From: Primula veris
Lineage: Eukaryota > Streptophyta > Magnoliopsida > Ericales > Primulaceae
Direction of reading: 5' to 3'
NCBI GenBank assembly: GCA_963682055.1
Contig: OY821750.1
Coordinates: 33,034,081-33,098,080, forward strand
Length of the DNA: 64,000 nt
Shown here: piece after piece, positions 1-12,772 of the stretch
Position numbering within the stretch: the first letter of the stretch is position 1
How the letters are laid out: each line of letters starts with the position of its first letter
The notes under the pieces: model-generated
Told to the model about the DNA's origin: nothing
Seen by the model: only the letters and a program-made list of their open reading frames with translations
Database searches by the model: none
Translations under genes and position numbers: made by a program

Positions 1-1643
1 ATCATGTTTTGGGGCTAGTACCGTCTACGGACAAGGTTGATGATCATGTTTTGGGGCTAGTACCGTCTACGAACGAAGTTGATGATCATGTTTTGGGGCT
101 AGTACCGTCTATAGACAAGGTTGATGATCATGTTTTGGGGCTAGTACCGTCTACGGATAAGGTTAATGATCATGTTTTGGGGCTAGTACCATCTACGAAT
201 GAGGTTGATGATCATGTTTTGGGGCTAGTACCATCTACGGACAAGGTTAATGATGCGAGTAATAATGTTGATGATCATGTTTTAGGGTCAGTACCATCTA
301 CGAACAAGGTTGATGATGTTGGTAATAATGTTGATAATCATGTTTTGGGGTCATTACCATCTATGGACGAGGTTGATAGTGCTAGTAATAATGTTGATGA
401 TCGTGTTTTTGGGGCAGTACCGTCTACCGACGAGGTTGATGATGTTATCTCTTCGCTTACAGAGTGAGTTAATTTCTGTTTTGTTAATTTGTTTTTCTGA
501 CCTTCGTTAGGTTTATTGAGTAAATTATTAGTCTTCCATTCCGAAGCAAAAGAAACCCTAAGTTGTCTCTGGGACCATTGAAACAGGCACTAAGTGAATG
601 AATTTAATGTCTTCTATAGCTCGTTTAAATGTAACAATTTCCATTTCGACCTGTGTCATTATTTAAAAGGGATGTTTCTTTGTCATTGTAGTCTCGTTGA
701 TCTAACACACCATTCGCAAGAAAATAAAAGCATTGGATCCGAATCACATTGGATTGAGCCCTTGTTATCCTTTCGCTACCCGATGATGCTTGCTAGACAG
801 GCTTCTACTAGCGTTTACCATGCAATACATTTATTGAAAACTGACACTTCTGTTAAGGTACTTCAGTTGTGTGATTCATGTTTAGCTTTATTTATTTTGT
901 AGAAGAAGATGATGATAATTAGCGTGTTTCTATTTGAAGTTTGAACTAAACGAGTTTGTTATTATGTCCGATCATGTGCAGAGGATGGTAACTTCCTTGG
1001 CATCGGATAAAAATGTATGGGAAGCTGTTATGAATAATGATATCGTACGGGAGTTTATAAGAGAATCCATGCCCGCAGGTATGTCTGAAATCTATTTTTT
1101 ACGATCACTCTTTTCTTTTTAAGCTTTGGACAATTGGGCCTCGTTTGGTTGCATCTTTCAGACTTGTTTTGTTCTTCTTAAAAGCTGTAAGTTGATGAAT
1201 CCATATTTTTCCTCAATATTAGAAAAAACCAGCTTACTTCTTTGAAATAAAGCTGCAACGAGACAATCCTTTAGGATCCTGACTAAAAATGAGTAGTAGT
1301 ATTTGTAATATTTTTCATTCAAAAACATGCAGTTGACAATAATGGCAAGCGAAGGGCAAAATTAGCTAAAGTGGTCTATGAGGAAGCAAAGGTGAAAATG
1401 ATTAAAACAATTACGGAGAAAATTATTGCAGTAATGAAGTTATTGATTGAAATAATGGAGAAGAAAATGATTGGAATAATGGGGAAGATGGGAGTGTCAA
1501 TGAGCCAGTTGTTTTCGGTGGTTGAAGAGATACAAGAATCTACCTCGTACGGAATTGGACAAAAGATCCATGCTTCATGGATGTTGTCGATTACAGTACT
1601 CTTAAGCGTGGTTATTCGTCGAGGCTTGGTTCTCTTCGGTTGA
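1..1643 (+). CDS. Tandem-repeat protein of unknown function, copy A (5' end outside window)
   Basis: This is the 3' part of a gene whose complete copy lies at 12773-15337; the copies align with an offset of 13,694 bases. The exons transferred from that copy are 1-463 (partial), 692-857, 982-1078 and 1333-1643, each with GT-AG boundaries and a consistent reading frame. The first exon encodes 14-residue units of the type HVLGLVPSTDKVDD. Later exons encode a non-repetitive region containing SFRYPMMLARQAS, RMVTSLASDKNVWEAV and a Lys/Met/Ile-rich helical stretch. Over this coding region copies A and B look identical apart from one synonymous base in the last exon, so it is presumably still intact. 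I do not recognise the function. The non-repeat part vaguely recalls small Arabidopsis families of unknown function, but I cannot name one with confidence. Confidence 0.6.
1135..1272. mobile_element. Degenerate MITE in the last intron of copy A
   Basis: The segment starts with GGCCTCGTTTGGTTGC and ends with an imperfect inverted version (GCTGCAACGAGACAATCC). It contains the AGCTTA-type internal motifs shared with other MITE-like segments in this window. The same insertion is present in copy B at 14829-14966, so it predates the duplication or was copied by it. Confidence 0.45.
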
Positions 1644-1747
1644 CCTTAATTGGTCACGACGCCTTTTGCAACCTTCCAAATTGTAGCCCTCTGTTGGTCA
1701 TTTACTTCCAAGTTTCCAAATACATTCACGTTCAATTTCCTTTCGTT

Positions 1748-1823
1748 TGTGTGTATGTATGTGTGTGTGTGTGAGTGTGTGTGTGTGAGTGTGTGTGAGT
1801 GTGTGTGTGAGTGTGTGTGTGTA
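1748..1823 (+). repeat. (GT)n-rich microsatellite, copy A
   Basis: A GT run interrupted by GA, shortly after the stop codon of the tandem-repeat gene. The matching tract in copy B (15441-15524) has a different length and interruption pattern. It marks the point where the near-identity of the two copies ends. Confidence 0.85.
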
Positions 1824-1869
1824 ATTTTACAATTTACATGCATGGTGTTGTTTCCTTTGTCGTTGTGAA

Positions 1870-3297
1870 CGTGTCTTTTACCAATCCAGAGCTTTCTTAA
1901 GTATATTTCTCAGTTCTATTATTTAAAATAAGTTCCTACATATAAATATATATTTACATAAATCTTCCAATTTAAGAGTATCCGCATCGATATCTCTACC
2001 AAACTCTTCAAATTTATAGATAAAACTACACTCTTTAGATTTTGAGGATTCATTTATATTTTGTATCAAATTTCAAACTTCATTATAATCTCTCTATAAC
2101 AATTATTATATTATTAATAGAGTTAAAATTTAAATTGACAATGTAAATGAATGGAGGAGACAAAAGTTTGTAATAAAATATTGTTACTTTATTTTGGTAA
2201 GAATGGATGATACTCTCTTAATATAAAAAGTTCAAATTAATTTTTTTTATTTATAAAGAGTGAGTTGTGAGATTGAGATGAGATCATTTTTTGTTCAACC
2301 GTCTCTATTAAAATAGATTTATCACAATTGATATGTGAATCTATAAAGAGGATTGAGATCCCATAATTAACTAAATGCAAAATAACCTGCTATGTGGTTG
2401 GACCTACCTGGTCAAGAAAAGAAAGAAACTAATTAATATATCACTTGAAAAATAATCTTTCACTTCATTCATAATTTTCCTATTTATAAAATAGAATTAC
2501 AAACGACTAATACAGTAGCAGCGATAAACAAAGCAAGAAAATACATAATACGAAATCAACTTTCTACTAACTTGGCAGCTTCCAAAATCGTTCCGGTGGA
2601 TCCAATCCGTTTACGAGTCACCATTCCAGCGTCGGAATAAAATTATATGAAATGCATCATACTCAAGGGTAGGATGCTGCCCACCAGGTTAACAAGTGCG
2701 CCCAAGAGTTATTCACTCTGTCTACTTTTTCAATTTTTCAGTTTTCGACTTTTTCTTGACTTGTAAGCCGGAAATTGAGCAAAAAATGAGCTCATCTGAG
2801 TTAAAGCCAAAATCGAGAAACCAATCGACCAAATATCATTCATCTATTAAGCAAAACAAAACAAAATACAAAAGGAAGAAAAACAGTCAATAGCATCAGG
2901 TAGCAAATGATAAGAGTTTCAGATTCCACCGGCAAGAAAAATACACTTCCCGTTTCATAACTCAGAAAAAGTTTTGATTAGAAATATTACATAATTTTAG
3001 AGTGTCAAAAGCTCGACAGAGCAACAAACAGAAAGTAGGCTTTTTCATCCTACTCTCCAAACTTAACTTGAAAAAATCGAACCCTTTATTTCAATGATAA
3101 ACGACGTCTAATGTGTAATAAGTCTTAATGGGGAGCTCAAAGAGGGAGAAGCCGTAGCCAAACCCATTGAAGACTAACAAGATCAAGTAACCGAAAACGT
3201 TACAATTCCGGTAATGTGGAAGTCCTTTTGCATCTTCGACCTTCCTTGCAGGCAGTACATGAATAGGGAGACATGTATTGTTGACATTTTATATTAC
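1870..3297. repeat. Duplicated 3' flank, including a copy of the AK-HSDH 3' flanking region
   Basis: This stretch aligns with 15570-16860 and shows several percent substitutions plus small indels. In copy B the segment ends at the stop codon of the aspartokinase-homoserine dehydrogenase gene. Here the similarity stops at the equivalent point and no dehydrogenase coding sequence follows. Copy A therefore carries only the 3'-flank/3'-UTR part of that gene. No open gene is seen in it. Confidence 0.75.
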
Positions 3298-3530
3298 ACA
3301 CTTGGTTTTTTTCGGTTTCGGTCTTTTTATTTTTTGGACCGAACCGGACCGGGTTTTTTCGGTTTGTTTCGGTTTTATTTTTGTTTTTTCGGGTTTTTCG
3401 GTCTTTTTCAGTTTTTTTCAGTTCAGTTTTATTGTAAACCGAAACCGAACAGAAAAAATTTCGGTATTTTAATTTTAGTTTTTATTAATTCGGTCCAGTT
3501 TTTTCGGTTTTTAGTCGTCCCACCCTAAGC
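3298..3530. mobile_element. Fragment of a hAT-type non-autonomous element (CGGTTT-rich terminus)
   Basis: The stretch is rich in TTTTCGGTTT and ACCGAAAC motifs and ends in CCCACCCTAAG. This composition is like the complete element at 48695-49322, whose end is CCACCCCTA. No matching left terminus is seen, so it is a fragment. It begins exactly where the segmental duplication breaks off. Confidence 0.45.
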
Positions 3531-4945
3531 AGATGGTATACATGCATGAATATTACAAAGGTATACATGCATGGTATTTCTTGTTACTTAACAATTAAGT
3601 AATACGGAGAAGACTTATAAAGTCACTGAAGAACTCATAAAGTTGCTGAAGACAAGTGACTTAGAATCTTTTCAATAATATTATAATATTTGTGCCTTTT
3701 CTTTTCAAATGGAAACAATTTAGTATTTGTAAAACATTTTAAGTGTTTTTTTTTAATTCAGAATCAAGAACCGAGGTATATAAGAAAATAATCAATAAAT
3801 TTCAGTGTAAAAATAAAATTTTAAATTTACATTAAAAACTGATATGTCTAGAGTATACATGAGTCTATCATTAGCATTATTGTTATACAAAATCAATAAA
3901 GTTAAAGGCGAATAAAAATTGAAAAATATGTAAGTGTGTAATACACAAGAGAGATAGATAGCGGGAAAGTGGGGAATAATAGAAATAATAGAATAGGGAA
4001 AGTGGGGAACAATGGACCATTTTGTACGGTAAGTGTGTTTGACTGCATATTGTACCGTTTATTCGTGGACCGTTTTATTACTTTAAATTAGATCTAAGCC
4101 GTAGTATATAAAATTGTATTAAGAAAAATTCTATTAAGAAAAATTCTTAAATTACTATTCTACCCTTAAATCTTACGGTCTAAATCTAAAGTAAATAATT
4201 CAACGATACTCTATTTAACGGTACAAAATATAGAACAACACAAAATAAAAACCCCTCCTATATAAATAATAGAAGAGGGAAAGTGGAGAATAATATAAGA
4301 GGAAAAGTGGGCTTTTTTTCCTAAAAAAAAAAATTGACGATTCAACAAAATAAAAGGTCAAATATAATATTATATAATTTTATTTGAGACTAACATAAAG
4401 TTAAATATTAATTAAAAATATTGAATATATGAGCAAATTTAAATTTAGATTGAGAACTGTGTTGAGAGTGTAGCTAACTATTTGAAACAGTCATTTGATT
4501 TGATTTGAGGTGGATAATAAATTATGTATTTTTATTTACTATTATAATAAGTCAATCAAAGTCAAATGAGCCTGCCCAATTTAGCCATTTTTTTTCCAAA
4601 AATACTCATATATTTTTTTATTAATTACAATAATACCATGCTCACATAAAAAAAATTAAAAAAAAATAACAACTAATAACATTATATGTCACTCTTTAAC
4701 AACCAAACATTATTTTAAGTCTTATACTTTTTTTTGTATTATCCATGTATTTGTATTATAACTACACTTATTTTTTATATTTTAATTGCATTGCGCGTTA
4801 CAAACGCAATGCGTGGGACACGATTACTGGTTTTTATTTAAAAAGGGGGAGGAGGGGGGGTATTTTGGGAATATAAAAAGTATTCCCATTCACTTAACTT
4901 ACTTACTTAAAAGGCTACTTACTTCACTTCAATAAATATTAATAC
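3531..4945. other. AT-rich intergenic stretch with a dispersed-repeat copy
   Basis: No gene is visible. Positions 4550-4835 belong to a dispersed repeat family seen again at about 27430-27740 and, reversed, at about 48000-48260. This copy ends with a GC-rich hairpin (GCATTGCG...CGCAATGC) followed by GTGGGACACGATTACTGG, a layout reminiscent of a Helitron 3' end, though that is only a suggestion. Short purine-rich repeats (GGGAAAGTGGGGAA) occur near 3960-4010 and 4270-4310. Confidence 0.4.
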
Positions 4946-5169
4946 TGTTGTAGTATATTATTGGACTATTGGGCTTGTACTTTATGGGCCCAAGTGGGCT
5001 TATAACCCTACCCCTCTATCTATATAAAGAGGGTTAGGGGTCTTGTATTTTACATTCATTCATATACATTCTAATTAATAAAGACTCTATTGTTGTCTCT
5101 CTCATATCTCTCTCTATATCTATACATATCTCTATATATATCTATAACGAGCTAATATGTCACACAACA
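4946..5169 (+). repeat. 5' LTR of copia element E1
   Basis: It starts TGTTGTAGTATATT and ends CACACAACA. Inside are a TATA-like CTATATAAAGAGGG near 5020-5035 (probable promoter) and an AATAAA downstream near 5080 (probable polyadenylation signal). It is directly followed by CGTTATCGGCACTTTG, the expected position of the primer binding site. This is not the common initiator-methionine TGGTATCAGAGC sequence. Confidence 0.92.
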
Positions 5170-8100
5170 CGTTATCGGCACTTTGCTCGCGAAGAATAGA
5201 ATATACGCTCACGGATATTGGAGATTTTTGGTAAACGGATGGATATTGGGTATTTATAAATCTTGAGGTTTATCCGGGTTTTTAGGGTTTTGCTATATCG
5301 ACCTTCATCGACATACCGTGCGTAAGGTACCGAATTCAAAACTTAATTTATTCCATATATGTGATCGCACGTATTATTTTATGGATAACTAAAACATGAT
5401 AAATATCCCGTAGTATATAATTCATGTGTATTAGAGTTTGTTACTTGTATGAATTACTATATATGATCGTAACACACATATTGTTGATTATAAAATCATA
5501 TTTGTTGATAAGATCATACAAAATAACCCAAATCATGTAATTGTAAAACATGTATTAATCTGTCGGATTAAATCTGTAACAAACTGAAACGTATGTACTG
5601 ATTTGTAATTCTCTGAAAGCTGTAAACTATTCTGGAAATTACTCAAGGACTAAACTGAAACTTGTCTGAAATTATGGACTGAAGCTGTAATAATGCTGTA
5701 AATAGATATATAGTTTGCTGAAATTACACGGATAGTCCCTGTAGTATATTAGATGTATAAAAACAGTATATATGTGTTATAAAAGTCAATATTCGGTCTA
5801 AATATTCACCCACATGCATATATATATTTATTAAAAAGGCAAGTGAATAAAAATTGCATGTTAATTGAATAAATTGATATATTTCCATGTAAATTTAACC
5901 TTTTGCATGTTAAAATATTTTTTTACCATATATAGAATTAATTGGTAATTAAAAATATATTGCTTGCTTGCATGTTAAAACTACCATGTATAGAATTACT
6001 TATATGGCAATAAACCGTAGATAATTGATTGATATCTTATTAGTATAATCAACATATCTTTTGATATTACCATAGATAAATATACCATATGGCAGTTAAT
6101 TGATTTGATTTGATTTGGTATGATATAATTTGTGTGATTGATAATCCTGAATTGATTTAGTTTATCACCAAATCTACTGCATGATTAGATATATATCATG
6201 AATATATTTTATACTGCCTTGTATATATGTGGTTATCTAGAAAAGATATACCTGTTATTTATTGCCATGAATGGTAAAATTGCGAAATCATATATATTCA
6301 CATTTAAGTTGGAAAAATTATGAACCTTCCCCAAATAGGCTCACCTATTTGGATACGATGTCTAGGAAAGATATAGGCGGAAGTCGATATCCTAATGAGG
6401 TCGGGTTTTAAGTGGCATTCGTGCCCTCCACCCTCACCGTCTTTCCTGGTCGTTTTTCAAGTAGAGCTACCGAAAGGGGTTGACTAAATAATAATTTCCC
6501 CGAGTGTGTTTATATAGTGATGTATGTTTCGCCGAATTGGTGTCTCTGTATCGACCTGACGTTCGATCAATGAGAACCTATTCACATTACAAGCAAAACT
6601 ATTTTTCGAACCTGTCGTTTCGAAATAAAGTTTATGATTGTGCAAACCATAAACATATAAACCAGTCGTTTTATATGATAAATAATCCAGAACTCCCAAC
6701 ACATGTTGGATGCCATCTATGATGAGAAAAATCGTAAAAACATACTTGCGAAATGACTGTTTAAACGTTGATTTTAATCCGTCACCACATGTTACTCACC
6801 CTGATGTGTGAAAATGTGATGCCCAAAAAAAAAAAAAAATTTTGGATGCCATCTTTGATAAGTAAAACACAAATTTGTTGTTATCATCAGGATGAATGTT
6901 AAGGCGTTGATTTTATTCCGTCGCCACATTTGAGACGTGATGACGTCTATGGTGAACAAATGTCTGAAATTGACATATTGGAGCTATCCTTCACCAAAAT
7001 ACTAGCTTGGAAATTGTATTCCATAAGCAGTATCGTGAATTTATATTCACAATGTTCCTTTATCGCCCATCTGTTATTGGATAAGAAAATTACCCCGGTG
7101 AGTAGTTTTAATCCTATTGGGTCAATGGCGAATTGTTTGCCTGATATTAATGCTCTTCGTGTATATTTTTTTTCACGAATCGAGAACCGAGACAAGTGTT
7201 ATTTGCCTCGAACTGTCGCGATCCCGATGAATCGCCTAGCCAAGCGAGATTTTAGACAATCGTCAAAATCGAAAACCTGTGGCTCCAAGACAGTAATTGA
7301 AAGGAACAATATGACACGTTGTCACAAAGCAAGATATAATGCTCAAGGAGCCAACTCTATGCTATAAAGACAAAGGTCATGCACGGTTACTCCTTAAATA
7401 GTTCACAACTATTATAAAGGTGGAAAAACCAATGCTAATGTGGTTAAAGTTAATTGAAAGGAAACTATTGAGACCCCCGATTTTGTGGCTCAAATGAGTT
7501 TGATACCTTTCTTTATTGATTTTGATAAATCATTGAGCCATTTTTTCGCTCATCTGGATTATGTTTTTCCATTTAGATTATGATTTTTTCCATTTGGACA
7601 TACTTTTGGATTATGGTTTGCCTGTTTATGAAATTTCTCGAAATAATTTAAAGTGTTTTGAGAAAATTCCTTTGACAAATGTGACCAAACTTTAAATTAT
7701 GAAATTTTAGGCAATACTTGTGGGATAGTTGATTTTTTTGGAAATAGTGGGTAACAGTGTACCACATAATTTCACCAACTACTTGCCTAAAAGAGTACTC
7801 AGTGACAACGATTCTGGACCTGTCGTTCCAAATCAAAATCTTTGGTAAAACCAAAATTGATTTGTCAAATATGAGGTCTTATACTCATGTAGGTCCTGCC
7901 GTACCTTGTTGAGTTATAAAATATTCGAGAAAACCAGCGTTATCTGGTAATAGCTCATAAAAGAATTGAAATTTCTTTACATAGCCTCCATTCAATACGA
8001 CCAAAAGCATATTTTAGAGGAGTTGAAATGTCTTTCAAGTGGTTGCTACCACATTCTTTAAAGCATTTAAAGTTATCTTATCATTTCGCCTGTCGTCGAA

Positions 8101-11100
8101 TGATAAATGATTTAGATGCTAAGACATGATTGTCTATACTATCATTCGCCTGTCGTCGATTGATTAGAGCATTTTGATATTGTGGCATTGACCGGATGAG
8201 ATATTCCCGGGTCAAAAGACGATGCTTGATTTATAATCGCATAGCATTTGGATTCTCTCTGAGAATATATTTCGGGATTAATCCGAAATTCATGCCATTA
8301 ATGCTCACTTTGAAAGACCAGTATGTGTAAAGATCACGAAAAGAACTCATAGAATTCTTGTAAAGAATTGAAGGAGTTATTGTGGACTTATCCAACCATA
8401 AGACGGACCATAAATATAAATGGTTATGGTTGATGCATCGACAATATGGTCACATTTTAATGTTGTCCACATAAATGCAGCACTTTCCAAACTTTTAGCC
8501 CTATCATTAAGTTGATGGCTCATGATCCGGATTATCCTGAAAAGTCTAGTTGACTTGATAATTCCGAAGAGTAAAAAATCGAAATTTTGATTTGAATTAC
8601 TTGAGTTTAGAAATTGAAATTGAACATCCTGTCGATTATGTTCAGACCCAAATGGACTCACGGAAAGTTTGATGATGCGACTGCAAATGATTGCACGCAT
8701 TTCTTGGTCTTGCGCACCAAGATTTATATTTCCGTGTGGGGTTATGCTATTTTGCTGCATTGGTCCGTTATGAGGCCCATAGACACTCAAACACCATATG
8801 CGTACCAGCTGGTTACTGGTTATGAGCCAGAAGTCTCATATTAACGCGTGTTTGGAGTGCTTAATTAATATTTTGATTGAGCCGCTATAGCGTTCAAAAT
8901 ATGGACCTCTGAAGGGGACATAAGTCGATTATGAATCTCCTGCCTATCATTTGATAGAGTAACCTTGGCAAGCGATCTCTTTACCGCATGATATGCGAAA
9001 GTGACATCGCTAAGACTGTTCTCCCCGTCGTTAGGGGGAGATTTGCACGTTACCGTTGATAAGGAACGACGTGAAGTAACGTGGCATAACCCACTCAGTC
9101 TTAGCTTGATCCCAAAACTGCACTTAGTGATAAGTAAGTGCATAGACTCCCTCAAGTCTAACTAAATGCCAAACGCATTTAATGACTTTATGAGATGTCA
9201 CGAGATCATTTATACCTGCTGCAAAATGCTTGCAAGGATAGACGTCCCTGTCGGACGCCGTGTTCCTGTCGTAACACGTTGCTTTGGCCGAACCCGCCAA
9301 GCAAAGGACGCTGTCGTCGGCCGTCAGTCTGTCGTCCTTCCCAAGATATGAGGAAGTTGACCGGTTCTTAATTCGTTCAGCCCCAGAGGTGGTGAACTGA
9401 AACTCGTTTGTTGCACGAGATTATAAAGGATCAAGGAGATGTGTGATTTCCTCCTCATCCTAAGAATCTCGAAATATCTGTCGATCATGATATCTTAGAC
9501 GATATTGAAGCGAAACGAGACTGTCATTGATTACTTGTTCATATATTCGGTGACGACTGATAATATGAACAAATTATGACAGAGAACCATGTACCGTTGC
9601 CTGAAGTCAACGTAGAATAGACTGTACTAATGGAAACTTGCAATCCAAGTAGACTCCTTAGCGAAAGTGTGTTCGGACCTGTAGTTCCAACACCACCAAT
9701 GTTAAACGAGTTCGTTTATTTGGTTATTCGTAAGGAAAATTGATGAAAATAATGAGATTGTAGAATGCTCGCCTAGTAGCGCAAGGCTTCTCTCACACCT
9801 TGGAATTGATTACGAGATGGTTGATTTCCTCAAAATGGGCATTATAATAGTCCCCTACTTTACCAGTTTAGTAGTTTCCAGAAAACTGAGTATGCAGCCA
9901 TGAATGTGGTCACGGTTTTATCTCTATGGGGATTTAGACAAAGAGATATAGATGAAGGTCCCTGTGTGACTTCATAATGCTTGAATCAAGTAGTTCCTGA
10001 TCATGGAACACGATCTCAATTAAATGAGATGTTCACTATATGGATTAATATAATCCGAGCGGATGTGGTATACCGCCTAAGTGAGTACTTGATTAGCTTG
10101 GGATACTTGAACAAGTATTATGCCCTTGCGTGTTTTATTACGCGATCCATTTTTGGATTTGCCTTCGAGATGAAGGATTTTGGGAAGACACGGTAGTGAC
10201 TCAACCTGATGATTGAGTCCCGTAAATATTGAATCTAAGTCCATGATTCAGACTACACCCAGAAGGTGTTATGACGTTTTAGTCATCATGACGCTAAGTC
10301 GTCAGATTCTCCCATGATCGTTCGATCACTAGACATTGATATAGACCCAGTCCGTCCCTGATGAGACGATGAAGAGATATTGAACAATAATGTTCATATC
10401 TACGTACAATAAGCGCATCATTGTACTTGGTTTAATGTGCTAGGACGAACATCTCGTCTGTTGTGAATGGTATAGCTCGACACAACATCGCGCTAACACG
10501 CTGCCATCGAAATGGCACTAAAGACACATTCCCTTACCTTATGGTAATTTTGGAAGTGGGCTAGTTTATCCCATTTGCGTCATCGAGTGTACCTACCCCC
10601 TTCGGTACTCGAATTAACGCAACCCTTTTTCGGTTATACCGATGCCGGTTACTTATCAGACCCGCATAAGGGATATTCCTAACATGGTATGTCTTTACCA
10701 TTAGGAATAAGGAGACATCTTGGAGGTCTTGGAATGACTCCAAGTGAATCACTCTGATCTATTCGTGCTCTATGAGACGACTAGAGAGTGTATATGGCTT
10801 CGAGCTAGTATTAGTCATATTTGAATTACATATGTTCTGTCTCACGATCCAGATAAAACACTTGTCATAGAAGACAACTTGTTGTTATTGATCAAGAGAG
10901 ACATGACTACATTATGCTATTTAGCATTTCTCGCCGAAATTAATCTTCACAAATGAAGTTTAAGAGCATCCAGTTGAATGCTCGTTCTATTCCACGTTAG
11001 ATTTTCTTGCATCCAGTCGTATGTAAGTAAATGAGGCATCCAGTCGAATGCTCGTACTCTTTATTCGAATATGAAATCATTGCACTTAGTCGTGTGCAAG

Positions 11101-11712
11101 TGAGGGGGAGCATCCAGGTGAATGCTTATTACACTAATTACTACTTAGTCGAAATCCTCGCACCCTGTCGTGTGCAAGTGAGGGGGAGCATCCAGTCGCA
11201 TGCCCGTGTACTCTTTTTGTCCTTAAACCAAGGTTTTTTCCCACTGGGTTTTCCTTGGCAATGTTTTTAGCGAGACACGTTCCCATCATACCTCACTTAA
11301 GATTGCCGAAATTAGGGGGAGTATCCTGTTGTATACTTCTTACCACTGTGTACTCTTTTGTCCTTCGACTAGAGATTTTTTCCCACTGGGTTTACTCTAG
11401 CAAGGTTTTGATGAGGCAGCTGTTTTGTGGTTGATCCCTACTACTACCATTGTTGCACTCTTTTTCCTTCGATCAGAGATTTTCCCATTGGGTTTGCTCT
11501 GACAAGGTTTTGATGAGGCACACTGTTTTGTGGTTAGTTAATTACATGGAATTTCGGCCTATATCATTCGGCTACACAGTTTCTCCTAGGTACCGGTTTT
11601 GTCCCACACTGGGTTTTCCGTCCCTAAGGTTTTTATGTGTTTAGCATTGCGAATGAACTCGACTCAGATCGACTGCATGAAGACGAAGAATTCAAGACGT
11701 CCAAAGGGGGAG

Positions 11713-11936
11713 TGTTGTAGTATATTATTGGACTATTGGGCTTGTACTTTATGGGCCCAAGTGGGCTTATAACCCTACCCCTCTATCTATATAAAGAGGG
11801 TTAGGGGTCTTGTATTTTACATTCATTCATATACATTCTAATTAATAAAGACTCTATTGTTGTCTCTCTCATATCTCTCTCTATATCTATACATATCTCT
11901 ATATATATCTATAACGAGCTAATATGTCACACAACA
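11713..11936 (+). repeat. 3' LTR of copia element E1
   Basis: I read no difference from the 5' LTR over 224 bases. It is preceded by the polypurine tract at about 11702-11712 and followed by the target duplication AATAC. Confidence 0.92.
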
Positions 11937-11941
11937 AATAC

Positions 11942-12772
11942 AAAGTTTTCTCTTCTTTGCTATTTTCCCTTCGTGTAAGTTTATCTCTCTCTCTCTCTAT
12001 ATATATATATAAATAAATGTATATATATAAATTAAACATAGGTACGTTGGTGGACATTTTGGTCGTTAGCAATTTAAGTGTTTAATTACTTATTATTATT
12101 ATTATTATTATTATGTAGTTTATTTAGTAATTTTGAATAAAACACACACAAAATTGATTATAGATTTTAAATTGATAATTACTCTTGTTTTTAGTAATGT
12201 ACTTAATAAGTTTGTTTTATTATTCTTATTTGGCTGAGAAGGTGCAACCACACCTCAAAAGTTGCAGATTTTTGACTGAAAAAGCTGATACCAAACGGAC
12301 CCTAAGCTGGTACTTGTTCTTATAATAAGTTCCAATCAATCAAACAATGCTATTGCATTACATATATATATATCAAATGGCTTTGTCTAGTTTTAGTTTA
12401 TAAGTTTGCAAATAAGCATATAATTAAGCTGCTTCTGAAATCAATTCTCGTTTACAGAGTGCAATTCAGAAGGACCTTTCATGATTGAGAATAGCAACTA
12501 AAGTGTTTAATTGGCTTAATTTATTTATGCTTATGATTAAATTAAGCTTTGCTTTTTGTACTTGAATGCACCCAATCAAGCACTTATAGAATCATAATAA
12601 TTGCAGCCACACTCCACCTAGTTTGCTTATTTTCTTTTAATAACTTAATTATTATTATCACCACCTTTTCTTACTTGGTGTTTGATTTAGTTTTTGGTTA
12701 CTTGCAGATGCGAAAAACAACAAAGTAAACGTCTCAAAGCGATATATAGAGATAGATATATAGAGAGAGTGA
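11942..12772 (+). promoter_or_regulatory. Upstream region of tandem-repeat gene copy B
   Basis: AT-rich, with CT and TA microsatellites at 11985-12012 and an ATT run at about 12088-12114. A MITE-like remnant lies near 12240-12305 (AAAAGCTGATACCAAACGGACCCTAAG). A possible 5'-UTR splice acceptor (CTTGCAG) lies near 12702-12708, 65 bases before the start codon. Element E1 inserted only about 830 bases upstream of the start codon, so it could affect this promoter. Confidence 0.4.

Larger units (their letters stand above)
4946..11936 (+). mobile_element. Copia-type LTR retrotransposon, non-autonomous (element E1)
   Basis: A complete element of 6,991 bp. It has two 224-bp LTRs (4946-5169 and 11713-11936) that I read as identical, TG...CA ends, a 5-bp target duplication AATAC (4941-4945 and 11937-11941) and a polypurine tract (AAAGGGGGAG) directly before the 3' LTR. 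The interior has no long open reading frame. Translated pieces match copia pol in the right order: integrase-like (WGYAILLHW...YAYQLVTGYEP, about 8730-8840), the linker (MPNAFNDFMRCHEI...RIDVPVG, 9166-9260), reverse transcriptase (YRLSEYLISLGY...MKDFGKT, 10070-10190) and RNase H (GYTDAGYLSDPHK, about 10630-10675). Stops and frameshifts break all of them. Identical LTRs mean a recent insertion, so this copy was probably mobilised by proteins made elsewhere. Confidence 0.92.

Noticed and set aside
6930..10200. Medium open frames of 60-145 codons inside the copia element treated as genes
   Set aside because: They are pieces of a degenerate gag-pol. Neighbouring pol fragments lie in different frames and stops are shared with element E2.
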